64,000 nucleotides of DNA from contig CM043865.1 in NCBI GenBank assembly GCA_023846275.1, positions 33,866,412 through 33,930,411 on the forward strand, given 5' to 3'. Of this stretch, positions 1 to 11,523 are shown in pieces. The DNA is from Vanilla planifolia. Lineage: Eukaryota; Streptophyta; Magnoliopsida; Asparagales; Orchidaceae. Each line of letters begins with the position of its first letter. The stretch's first letter is position 1. The notes beneath the pieces were generated by a model that was not told where the DNA came from, did not search any database, and saw nothing but the letters and a program-made list of their open reading frames with translations. Made by a program: the position numbers and the translations under genes.

Positions 1-143
1 CAACATACAACATTAAAATAATTTGCTAATAGCAACATGTACGCAAAGTGATAAAATTATATAATTCCATCGCCTGAAGTAACCAAACCATAAAAAATCA
101 AAATAACCCATGTTGAGAACAGTACAAAAGATCAGTTGGAAGC

Positions 144-3100
144 TTACAAAAACTCCATGGCTTTTGTCACAGCAGCATCACCACGCTTCAGAATGCCATC
201 AAGCAGCTCAATCTTCTCCAAAAGAAGGTCGGCATGGGAATTGGTATATGCAACCAACTTGTCAGCTTTCTCTAAAGCAGCACACAACTACAGTAACAAT
301 ACCATTTATTAGCTTTGCAACTACAGCAAAACAAAATAAAAATGCACTTCCAGGTTTTTGTGTGCTAAAAGTCATTGCATTTTGCTTTACAGGAAAACAG
401 CTGCTTTACTATAAAATAATCCATATAGAATTTAAAAAAAAAACTACTTTTTAAGAAAATTAAAAAAACCCGAAACAGAAAAATTTCCCCTGAAAGAAGC
501 TTCTTATTGCACCATTAATGTAGAAGCTGTCCAGGAATGGTCAGTCCCAGCTAGTGAATCGATCAAAAAATCGTAGTTTTCCTGAAACATGCAATATCAA
601 CGACTTATAAGAGGAGCTTGTCTTCCAGGAGAATAAAAAAGGAAAAGAAAGATGATTAGTATATAATACAAGTAATAAAGTTAAACAAGCTGAATTACTA
701 GAAATTAAAGGAAGCAGTACTTGTGTAAAACTTAGTGCACCCATACATGTGTTATCTGCATCAATCTAAAAACTTAAATTATTAATTAAATATTATCATT
801 GTTTATTATTTCACATATGTATATATACATATATATATATATATGGAGTAAGTAAAAACAATTTTTTTTTTTTTTTTGATTCAAAAGAGGCATAAGCCTT
901 ACAAAAGGATACACAATGAGGTCCTCATGGAGGATCAAAAAGAAAATCTAGCAACATCAATTTAACGAGTGGCTTAGGCAGGGGCACCCCTCTATTACAA
1001 ACAAACTTGTGGCAACACACACCACGTGCCACCCAGTCAGCAGGCGTTTTCCCCTCCCTGTAAATGTGGGTTAGACGGAAGGCATCCAGGCACCTAGCAT
1101 GTGCGATGACCTCAGCAAAAGGGCCAACCTCAGGCGGGTTGGAAATAATCTTCCTGACCTCCAACAACGCCAACATCGAATCCGTTTGAATCTCCACAGC
1201 GCGGTACTGGACCAGGGAATCCTTCAAGAACTTGATAGCCTCCAGTATTGCTTGAACCTCCATGACCTCGCAGGCCTGCGAGACAACCCTCTTGCCCAGC
1301 ACCAATATTGGCCTTCCCAAGAAGTCCCTCACCACTATATGTAAAAACAGTTTTGACATATAGTAAAAAGTTTATCTTATATTTTTACAAAAAAATACAA
1401 AAATATTTTATTATTTTATAAGAATAATGATTTCATTATTCATTAATCAAAAAATATATAACCACAACTATATCTAACTAACTCAAACATATTCGTGCCA
1501 ATTGGCCATAACCCATGTGAAGCTGAAGAGAATGAACAAGCCAAAAACCAAAGGAAATACGTTGTATAGCTTGCAAAGAGAGATTGAATACATGAGCCAA
1601 ATAGTTACAATGACCATAATTGATCAATTTGAGGTTGGGTGGTGAAAAAGAAGAAGAGTGGGAAATGGTAGCACGGTTAAGGAACAAATGTCAAAGATAA
1701 TTAATAGAATCTCGCTCCCTTACCCATGAAGCCTTCTTAAGAGATGGGTTAAGCAGAGATTTGCATCCTTAAAGTATTACACTCTCTTCTATCATGAAAT
1801 CATCTCTAGCACTAGAGAAGAGAACTAAGTGAATGTCGTCAACTATGTTCAAAATAAGCTAAATATTACATCCTAAGGGATTGGGCTTATATATGAGTGG
1901 CCAACCAACTAACTGAACCAAGTTTAAAATGGAATTAGGTAAAAAGGCAAAACTAGACCACTAAGTTCATTTGCGATCAACAAATTTGACAAAAAAAAGT
2001 TGAAACTGAGGTTTTTATAGAGCTCTACAAAGAGCTTATATGTAAGGCATTCATGCATAGCATCCATGTGGTGGTTGATGGTTGCATGAGTTGCTCAAGC
2101 TGTAAAATGAAAATTTGGCGGGAAACTTTTTGTGGAGATACTAATTATTGTTTGGCATTACTCATGTTGGGAAGGATGAGGTCATAGTCCTGGGTTAACA
2201 AGCCGTAAACATGTGTTTGAGATGTTGCCATGTTGTCGATGAAGATCACCCTCATGTTGATGTTACAACAATATAAGCCCATGCCATATATTGAAGTCAA
2301 GGTAGCACAAATTTAGTGCCATTGTCATCGATGTTATTCTAGAAAGGGTCTATAATACTGTGAAAGCTTCACTAATGTCGTGCAAGCTTCAAATATATCA
2401 TGAAACATGAAGATGTACAATTCCACATACTAAATCTGTCATTGATATAAATAGTGACTATGTGACAATCATTAATAGCCAGTAGCTCAAGGCACAAGTC
2501 CTCATGGTCAAAACTTTGAGAAAAGGCCATTGAGGTTAGCTATTGGAAGTCCTTCAATAAAAAAAATAATTCCAATTAAAGATGTGCGAAGACCATATAG
2601 ATCCGAGTTCATCAAATAGACCCTATATATGTAGAATTCAGGTTCATTATTTTGAGTTTTGAAAACTTTTGATGGTTATAAATAATTCAGTGACGTTATC
2701 AACGATTGAACTCCTTGCCTTATTGGTTATAATGATTCGATCATGTCATTAATGGTAGTTATCAATGGCTTACCATTACACCCTTAAGGTCAGGCATTTG
2801 AGGCTCTAATTCCTTCAGTCAAAAAACAACTCAAGCCAAAGATGTCTAAATACCATACAAATAACTTCAATTAAGTAACATGGATGTAACTTCATCACAT
2901 AGATATTGAACGTGAGAAACTTGAGTTCATTATCTTAAGTTATGACATGTTAAATGGTTATAATAGATCTAATAATATCATTAATGGTTGAGTTGTTTAT
3001 CTTGATAGTTATAATTGATTTAATCACATTACCAATGCTCATGCTCCTACCTAAATGTTATAGTTAAATCTAGCACATTAACAAAAAAAATATGCAAGAA

Positions 3101-4508
3101 CTCTAGATGGTTGGATATTTTAATAAAAGGATAACTATAATTCCCCATGTGTAAAAGAAAACTTAGTTTATGTCATCAACTTTAATTATAAATATAAACC
3201 CCATTAGTCTAGTTCATGGGACCTAGAGAAATTTAATCTAAGCTACAATGAACGGGTTCAACAAACAAAGTGCCAATTCCTTAGCCAAATCCTCACTGTG
3301 GAGAGCTTTTTCCCTTATTCTTCCTCTCTTTTCTTGTAATTCTCCAGAGTTTTTCTCTCTTCTTCTTTGGCCATCCTCATTTTATAAGGATCCCAAACTC
3401 TTTCTTTCTCTCATCTCTATAACTTTCACCTAAACTCTCAATGAGAGTTTTTATTGTATCCCATGAATTCATGATTTGTAAAAACAGAAGGCTGAGAGGT
3501 GTCAAGAAGGTTTTATTGAATCTACCAATTTATCCACAAATCAATTTTTAAATTCTTGTAACAAAGGCAAAAACAATCATCTAAAGTTAGACAATGCATC
3601 AATTTTTTTTCCATTCACAATGCATATTTTTTTGTATATCACAACCATAAATCTCTCTACACAACTAAGTAAACTTTCAGATGTCTACCATAGTAACTGG
3701 TAGAAGAATGGCAAGAAGAATTACACCCACTATAAAGTGTATTTTCTACCCACCAGATAATTAAAAAAAGCAAAGCTATATAAACACTATTCTAATCATA
3801 TGAAAAATCGATTCATCAATTCAGCTAGGTGGATGATTAAATGAAGAAAAACACAATTATATACGCACTCATAGCTCCAAAAATAATTAAAAATAACATA
3901 CAAGCCGCAAATTTATCCTCCAAAAATATCAAATAATAATGCAATGTCAACGCAAAATGGCGTTTCTCACACAACGATCGGGAATTTACCACACAGATAG
4001 TGGTCCAATCAAAACCCCACAGAATAGCATATCAATAAATTCATGGTCAATCTCGTCCTAAATCAACGCTCGTCACCCAGGGTATAAGTAGGTTTTAGTA
4101 GCAGACTAGATTTATCGGACAAATTTTCGATTTCCGAGTAAATCTAGGTTTGAAGTGTACAGCTCAAAATCGAATATTTGCTTAATTCTGCAAGAACAAG
4201 CACAATAAAAAAACATTTGTCTTTGTCTTACAGAATACGGAGGAGAAGGAATCTCAGTAAAGAAGGGATTACAGGACGAATTTGACTTATTGGAAGTTTA
4301 CCTGAAATATCTGCGGCAGAACAATGGGCGAGATGGCATCGCTGGAGGACGCCGTGGCCGCCGAGAAAGGAGGACTCAGACGAGAGCCTCCATCGCTGCT
4401 ATGATCTTCACCGATGTCGCTCAGTAGATCGCCGATGCAGAGCAGTGGTCCACCTATGCCGCGCATCTCGTTCTGCCACCCGTCTCTCCTCTCCTTACCA
4501 AAGAACAT
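144..4508 (-). CDS. Conserved small plant protein, three exons (name not recognised)
   Basis: I assembled this from three exons: 4508-4302 (start ATG, 69 codons), 581-513 (23 codons) and 287-144 (47 codons plus TAA). All junctions are phase 0. The first donor is GTAAAC, the second exon follows a TTTCAG acceptor, and its donor is the weaker GTGCAA. The product is 139 residues. The N-terminal part reads RGIGGPLLCIGDLLSDIGED (about 16-35), then a Ser/Ala-rich linker. The middle has ENYDFLIDSLAGTDHSW (70-86). The C-terminal third is Leu/Lys/Glu-rich and looks helical or coiled coil (LEKADKLVAYTNSHADLLLE, 97-116). No signal peptide or membrane segment is seen. The composition resembles small adaptor or complex-subunit proteins, but I do not recognise the family and assign no function. 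Intron 1 is 3.7 kb and carries a LINE insertion; intron 2 is 225 bp. The gene lies head-to-head with the heat-shock factor, 1.6 kb between start codons. Confidence 0.72.
861..1340 (-). mobile_element. 5'-truncated LINE insertion with RNase H domain, poly(A) tail and target-site duplication
   Basis: The minus strand encodes the C-terminal part of a retroelement RNase H-like domain: ACEVMEVQAILEAIKFL, then VEIQTDSMLALLEV, then the late motif GKTPADWVARG. Its 3' end runs into a 16-base A tract, seen as T at 862-877. The nine-base sequence GTAAAAACA flanks the element on both sides, at 852-860 and 1341-1349, as expected for target-primed integration. The element is about 480 bp, so most of the LINE (endonuclease, reverse transcriptase and the start of RNase H) was never inserted. 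The frame is open across the insertion boundary and an ATG at 1359 lies in host flank, so the 144-codon frame is an accident of insertion. It sits in intron 1 of the gene at 144-4508, in the same orientation. The open frame and clear duplication suggest a fairly young insertion. Confidence 0.8.
2560..3050. repeat. Imperfect internal repeat in intron 1
   Basis: Four degenerate copies of a GGTTATAATNGATYNAATC-like stretch, each followed by an ATCATTAATGG-type segment, occur near 2673, 2734, 2955 and 3004. They lie inside a larger imperfect duplication with an offset of about 260-280 bp (AAAGATGTG near 2579 and AAAGATGTC near 2838; GTTCATTAT at 2642 and 2925). No coding potential is seen. It is probably an old local duplication or a decayed element. 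Confidence 0.4.
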
Positions 4509-6127
4509 TCTCCTACTTGCAAACTAGTACATAATCTACAAACTGAATTATACATCTAAAATTTAAAATATAAATAAATTTTTTATATTGATAAAAACAA
4601 TGTAATAAAAAATAATATCGTTACTTATTTCAGATATTCCAATAAATTAACTGAAAAATTAAATTTTTAAAGACAAATATTTTCAGTAAGAGCAAAATAC
4701 TAAGTTTTATATAAAAGAATAATAAAATTAACCAATTTTTAGTGGAATAAAAATACGATTTACGAATTTAAATTTACAAAGAATGTATGGTGTATAATGG
4801 TTATTTAATATAAACTAATTCCACAAAAAATAATAAACTAATAATATTGATGCAATCGTACGAGAAGAATAGATTGGAGCTCCCAATAATCTGCAAACGT
4901 GTTTGTTCTGCAGTTTTTACTATTGAAAAGTTATTTTTTGAGAGAAAAAATTATAAAAATTATCTGATAAATGTTTATTGATTTTCAGGCTAAAAGAGAA
5001 ATTTTGTTTTTTGAAAGCAATAACGGAACAAAACTTAGAAGAGTATTATTCATTTATAGTACAATTTAAAATAATTATTAAAAAATTATGGAATATTTAA
5101 AATTTCTTTAGGTTGCATGAAGTTAATTTGTATAGTATTTTTAAAGGTTTTAAAATTTTATGTTGTTTGCAAACAAAGAGTTTTATGTTGTCTATATATT
5201 TTTATTTAAAATAATATTTGTATTTAAAAATTAAATATATTTTGAAAATAATTTTATATGGTTTATCCAGACTGGTCGTTACATACATTCATACAACATG
5301 AACATTCAATTGTTCAACAAATCCAAGCGGCAAAATAAATACACACGAGGGCATTAATGGCACACTATAGTATCCTATGTCATGGATCCGCTTTCCGGTT
5401 TTCTAACACGAATTTCGAAAAATATTTTTTAAAATTGAGAAAAGCAGGGAATATTTATGTACCAAAATCCAGAGCAGAACAAGTCGAGTTCCCGAAGTCA
5501 CTCCTCCATCTTTTCACCTTTAAAGTGGACCACTCAAAACCGTACCTTTACGTGGGCTTCGAGAGAAAGACAGAGATGGGTACCTTTTGGGTGGAATATA
5601 GGTGACCTTAATTATTAATACATTTTTTTCAAAAATTATTAAAAAACCGTGAAAAATATATCAAAAAATTCCAAGAAATATAAAGCGGACAGACGTTACA
5701 GTAACACAGCTGACGTCCGGTTTAAGTGCGTGCGCCCGCTGCACGCTCCACGGTTTTCAGAGAGAAATAGAAAGGAGGAGAGAGAAAGCAAGAGCGACAA
5801 AGATCCGGAGAGAGAAGGACAGGTTTTCGTATAATAAGCCAAGAAGGAAGCAAGACAGCCTGCCAAGATACCCTCTCAAACCGAGGGGGCATCCAAAAGA
5901 GAGCAGAGAAACGTAGAGAAAACAGAGTCACGGGTTTGCATTGAAACTTGAAACCACCGTCTCCATCTCTCTCCTCTCTCTCTCACTCTCCAACATTGCT
6001 AACACCGTCTTCTTCCACGGCTCGCGGATAGAGAGAGGACACATATTCCTCTCCCTCGTCGAACTCGAGGCATCGAGAACAAATCACGCCCTAAGCATCC
6101 GTTGTGCCGCAGTCTCGAAGCAGAGCA
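4509..6127. other. Shared upstream region of two divergent genes
   Basis: This gap separates the start codon of the minus-strand small-protein gene from that of the plus-strand HsfB4-like gene. Bases 4509-5640 are AT-rich with no coding signal I trust. From about 5680 the sequence becomes more GC- and purine-rich and probably holds the HSF transcription start and leader. A CT-rich tract lies at about 5959-5990, a common feature of plant 5' leaders. I see no clear TATA box for either gene. Confidence 0.45.
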
Positions 6128-7089
6128 ATGGTGGATGGCTGGGACGGGAGCACTGCCGCCGAGGCGGCGAAAGCCGTACCGGCGCCGTTTTTGACCAAGA
6201 CGTACGAGCTTGTCGACGACCCATCCACCGACCACATCGTCTCGTGGGGCGACGACCGCGTCTCCACCTTCGTGGTGTGGAGGCCGCCGGAGTTCGCCCG
6301 CGATCTCCTCCCCAACTACTTCAAGCACAACAACTTCTCCTCCTTTGTCCGCCAGCTCAACACTTATGTTCGCGCCTTTCCTCCTCTTCTCGACCGCTTT
6401 TTCTTCTTCTCATCCCATGCTAACTTCCTCCCCTACCTTTTGGTCAGGGATTTCGCAAAGTGGTTCCCGAGAGATGGGAGTTCGCGAACGAGTTCTTCCG
6501 CAAGGGTCAAAAGCATCTCCTTTTCGAGATCCACCGCCGGAAAACCTCCGCCTCCACCTCATCCAACTCACCGCCCCCGCCTTTCTCTTACCCAGCCATG
6601 CTCCACGTCCCCTTCGACGACTACCACCTCGCCATTTCCGCGGCTACCGATGGCGGGAGTTCGGCCGCCATCTTACTCGAGGAGAACGCACGGTTGAGGA
6701 AGACCAACGCCGCTCTGATGTCGGAGCTTGCGCACATGAGGAGACTTTACAACGACATCATCTACTTCGTCCAAAATCACGTCCGGCCGGTGGCTCCGAG
6801 TTCTGGCTCCGCTTTCTATCCCAATCTCCAACCTCCGCCGGGTCTCAACTCCGCGGGGAGCGCGACGTCGAGCAGTTCCCTCACCATTGCCGAGGAGACG
6901 GCTCCTCCACCGAACGGCAAAGGCAGAGGAAGCGGGAAGAGTCCTCCGAAGCTCTTCGGAGTTGTTCTCGGTGGCAAGAGAGTGGAGAGCCCTCAGGAAT
7001 TGGCTTCTCCCTCCATTAAACCGCGCTTATCGATAGCTAGAAGTGGAGACATCGGCCTTGATCGAATGAACTCTACCCTTTCGATGTAG
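6128..7089 (+). CDS. HSFB4: Class B heat-shock transcription factor, HsfB4 type
   Basis: The two exons are 6128-6367 and 6448-7089, with an 80 bp phase-0 GT-AG intron at the position conserved in plant HSF genes, just after RQLNTY. The product is 293 residues. The DNA-binding domain spans about 17-112: [10 protein letters not shown], then [14 protein letters not shown], then [17 protein letters not shown] across the splice. The short B-class oligomerisation heptad region is at about 155-189 ([19 protein letters not shown]), running into [13 protein letters not shown]. Residues 248-252 are the class B repressor-type motif KLFGV, followed by a basic GGKR. No class A activator motif is present. 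Members of this family bind heat-shock elements and act mainly as repressors or co-regulators in the nucleus; the Arabidopsis HSFB4 (SCHIZORIZA) patterns root tissue. The start chosen is the first ATG in frame; an upstream frame begins only with GTG. The coding sequence is very GC-rich. The B4 assignment rests on the DHIVSWGDD and [11 protein letters not shown] context and is strong but made by eye. Confidence 0.92.
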
Positions 7090-7884
7090 ATCTGTTGTTC
7101 GAATCTTCTGTTGGTACGTTTCGCATTGAAGTATTCTTGCAGTTTAGATGAAGAAATCTGTTAATGTCGCATCGTAATTAGTTGATTTGTTACTAATGTT
7201 TCTCCCGGTTTTGCCCATATATGTTGGTTAGTCTTTGTTGGAAATGCCACTTAAAATTGATTTTATTTTTTTATTTGTCTTTTTCAAATTCGAATTAGAA
7301 TAGGGATATCTTTGAGAAGAGAAACTTATTAATTTTTTGATTAAATTTTTTTATTTTATCGAATAATCTTTCCAAGAGAAAATCATGTAACGATTATTTA
7401 ATCATCTTAGAAATAAAAATTTAGTCATTTAGTTACTAAGAACACATGAGAAAAGGTGATGCAAGTTAATGAAATTATTTTCAAGAATAAGCAAGTGATT
7501 TTTGCTTCAAACTTCAACATTCCTCACCTCTAAATTCCAAGAAATTGCTTAAGAAAATGTCTTTTCAAAAATTGTTGGTGAGTGCATCTTTCTCTTTCAT
7601 TTGATTCTTCTTATTGGTAACATGTCACTTGCAAATTGTTGAAGGTTGTAAGTCAACTTGTAAAATTATTGTTGCAAAGTTCTTATATTCTTTTGTCATT
7701 GTGGTTTCTTGTGAATCACTGTGAATTTTATCAACTCATTATCTTGTGGGGTTCATTTTTTTATTATTGTGTATGTTGAATCTTTTTTTAAAAAAAAATT
7801 TAAAATTCTAATCTTCTATAAGAAAATCTCTAAAATGATTATCCTAAATAACATATAAACTTGATGTTTAAAAATTAATATTAT

Positions 7885-8520
7885 AAATCAACTTAATCAA
7901 ATCTATTTGCATATCAAATGTGTTATAATATACTCAAATTCAAATGTCCAAATAATTAGTTTGTATTATCCAAATGAATAATATCATCACATTTAATACA
8001 ATCTAGCCCACTGTTAAAATAAAATCAAATTAAAATCATATGAACATTAAGGAATTTTCATAAAAATTCCAAACCTCACTTCTCTAATTCCAATTTAACA
8101 TCTTGAATCAATCTTATCTCAAAATAACAATAGATTAAGAGATATGTGAAAATGAACAAAAATTGATGAGTTTGACATTACTCTAGTAATAAGGTGATGA
8201 TGAAATTGTTAGGAAATATCTTATAGTGTTAAAGAAGTCATGTGCAATCAAAATACTTGGAAAAAAATGTTAAGCCATAAGTGAGGTTTCTTACTCTTCC
8301 AACATCAAATTCTCCTAGTGAAATAAGAAAGTATTTAAGAAATTTAGTGGGGCCACTCGTAAACTTTGGTATTCTATGTGGGCTAAAGAAAAGAGTATAT
8401 CACTCTAATGCATTGATAGAAACTAGACTAAAGATCAACTTGTCTGTATCTTCTAATTTCGAAGGCAAGATGAACTCATTGAGAAATGAACAACAAGCTC
8501 TACTAATCATTTATATATGA
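7885..8520. repeat. Diverged direct repeat, copy 1
   Basis: This copy matches 9440-10085 in the same orientation at an offset of about 1,552-1,576 bases. Shared blocks include TACTCAAATTCAAAT (7931 here, 9483 there), AATAATTAGTTTGTA, TCCAAATGAATAAT, and the later CAANAAGCTCTA (8491 here, 10067 there). Small indels and many substitutions show that it is old. Open frames differ between the copies, so no protein appears conserved. It could be the terminal repeats of a small LTR-type element or a segmental duplication. Confidence 0.6.
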
Positions 8521-9439
8521 CATTACAATAATAGAGATGTGATCATTATTTCAACTAAGAATAATGTATATTTATTAATAGAAAAATCAATTATATTTTT
8601 TGATTAAGAAACCATAAAATAAAATATTTATTTTATTAACTAATATTCTTAATTTACTAATCAATTTGTATGCATTATTACTAACAATATTAGTTTTATT
8701 ATTAAAATGGTAAATATTATCCACTTAAGTATGGAGGCAAGACCTAGACAAAATAGCATCATTAAAGAAAAGCCAAACATAAATCTAAGTCCGAGCTAGA
8801 TGCATTGTGTGATAAGTAATGCAAATGTGCATAAGCACAAAAGAGATCCGATACACAAAAACAATGAAGTAATGATATGTTGACATTAAGAATATAGAAG
8901 AAGGAGCAAAAGCTCCCTTGGTATTATGTTCAATCAAGCTTACATCCAATGAAAAGTTGGAGGATATTTCATTAGTAAAATAATTAATAATAATAAAATA
9001 CAAAGAAGAATATAAATAATTCTTTTTTCCTAAATCTCATTGTTTATTCAAAACATCATTACAAAATTTTGATCTAATGAATCACATTCACCAATAAGAA
9101 AAAAATACCTAAAAATAAAATGTATGCAATATCTTGGCTTTTGTGGAAACAAGAAAATCGCCAACATTCATCAACCAAGATTTCAAAATGAAGCCCTTGA
9201 ATGCGAGTTTGACAACTTAGGCAAAACTAGCAAGTGAAAAGCTTTACTAAGCTTGAGCTTTTAGTTGCATTGAAGGTCATAGCCAACTATGCGGCTCATG
9301 CCAAGTTCATTTTTTTATTTTTTAAGTTGTATCTTTATCTAACCAAATTTTTAGCATGCAAATCTTTCACTAGAAAAGTACCAGTACGATTATTAAAAAT
9401 AATTATATAAACTTGTTTAAAAAAGATTAATATCATTGA

Positions 9440-10085
9440 TCAACTTAATCACACATATCTACATGTCAAATTTGTTAGAACATACTCAAATTCAAATATC
9501 TAAATAATTAGTTTGTACTTTCCAAATGAATAATAACATAGACAATCTCAACTATTGGATTAAAATCATCGTAATATTCGAGAACCTCCATACAAACTCC
9601 AAACCTCGCATCTTTAATATCAATTAAACACCACACATCAATCTTTTGTCAAAATAACTATACATTGAGAGATCTATGAAAATGAATAAAGATTTGGTGA
9701 GTTAGTTGTTACTATGGTGGTAGGGTGATGTTGAAATTGATTCAAGTAAAGTTTCAAGGCAACCATGAATGCTTGAAAACCTAAATACATAAGGCTTTTT
9801 GTTTGTTAAAGAAGATCTCATTGTTTTAGTGCAGCCATGTGCAACCAAAATACTAGGAAAAAATATCAAGCAAGAAGTGAAGCTCTCATATCTTTCAACA
9901 TCAATTGCTCCAAGTGATTTTGGAGAATATTCAAGAAGTCCATTGTATTCCTATGATAAGCTGAAGGAAAAGAATATGAACCTAATGCATGAGTAGACGT
10001 TGGGTTTGAGATCATCCTCTCTGCAACTTCCCCTTTCAAAGGTAAGACACAGCCACTGTCGAATGGGCAATAAGCTCTAGTGGCC
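9440..10085. repeat. Diverged direct repeat, copy 2
   Basis: This is the partner of the repeat at 7885-8520. The roughly 0.9 kb between them (8521-9439) is AT-rich and shows no gag or polymerase motif. Immediately downstream the sequence becomes ordinary AT-rich intergenic DNA. Confidence 0.6.
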
Positions 10086-10099
10086 ATGTAAAGATGGCA

Positions 10100-11486
10100 G
10101 TACAATTGTAGAAATGAGCTGTGTGGCTAAGAAGATAATTACTCGTTAAGAATGCCACCCATAAATTTGTTGTGGTTGTTGAGGTCATGAGAAGCAGGCC
10201 TCTTAACTTTGAGGCTTTTTTACTTCATAAACATCAAGGAAATCACATAAATGTTTCCATTTTTGATATTCTAATAAACAATTTGAGAGTAAGCAGCTAA
10301 GAAAGGTTTTAAGAAGGCATGCAAAGGATTAGAGAGTCATGTAGAAGCATTGTGTGGATATTCATGGAATTCTGTACTACCTTCTCCTTGCATCAACACA
10401 TCTTAACCCCAGTTATTTATGTGAAGTTTGTTTTTGCTTAGGTTTCCTCTTGAACTACGAGATCTGGAAATTTTGAAAGCTAAAAATGAGATTTCTTTCC
10501 CTGGGCTCATGTGGCTGGTGTGATTTTCATAGCATTAATTAACCCTTGTATTCTCAATTTATTAAACTGATAAGTTAATTTAATCATTTTTTTAATGCCA
10601 CATTATCGTGACTAATCAAATATTAAAACTTTCAACAATAAGTTTTTCTTTTTTAACAAGAAATTATCAAATAACAATAACTTAGTAGTAAAATATAAAC
10701 AAAGATTTCGTTCAATTAATTGTAGTAAAAGATATAGAATCAAATATGAAATTTCTTTTATCATGTATTACAACTAAAGACATAACAAAATATACATTAA
10801 TATTATTGATATCGCAATAGTTTATTATTACATTAATTCAAAATGTATCATAGTGTAATACATCAATTCTACTAAGTAATGTTAAACTAATAAACTTGAT
10901 AAGTTGCCAACTCCTTTCACTTCTCTCATAGAGTGTTGTGATATTCATCCATTGTACCACTAATATTAGCCAAAATTAAGTTAAGCCAACCTCGTTGGGT
11001 TAATAGGCAAAAGACACCACATCTTACCCATGCAAGATAAGATATATTTAGTGTCATGTCACATATAAAGTCATTAGCATATTTAATTAAAATAATATGC
11101 TATATATACATATATCTATTTAAGATCATTTCAATTTTTATGATCATTTTAATTACCACATAATCTAGTTTATCTCATTAGTAGTGCTTTATGTTAGATC
11201 ATCACATTGCTCTCATATTCAAGTGTAACCTCAGAGATCCACACCCATCTTAGTATATACCTTTTAAAGACAATATGTTATATGCTAAGTATCTAATAAG
11301 ATCCTACTTTTATTTTATACGGCTTTATGGTCATTTTTCTTAGTAGTAGAAATTGTGATCTTGTAGTTAATCAATTGTCATGCATAATTGTTTTTGCCTT
11401 TTTTATTTCTGAAAGGTTCTTCCTATTCTATTTACATAAAATTATTAAACATATGCCTTATCATAAGCATTATGAATTCTATATAC

Positions 11487-11523
<37 letters not shown>

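Noticed and set aside
925..1359. 144-codon RNase H-like protein as a host gene
   Set aside because: The start codon lies in flanking DNA outside the duplicated target site, and the domain lacks its first strand. It is a LINE fragment.
5941..6423. 160-codon frame across the HSF leader and first exon
   Set aside because: It starts with TTG, not ATG, overlaps the real DNA-binding domain exon in a different frame, and shows no motif.
6210..7019. 269-codon open frame overlapping the HSF gene in another frame
   Set aside because: It runs through exon, intron and exon without respecting splice sites, has no domain, and is explained by the high GC content of the true exons.
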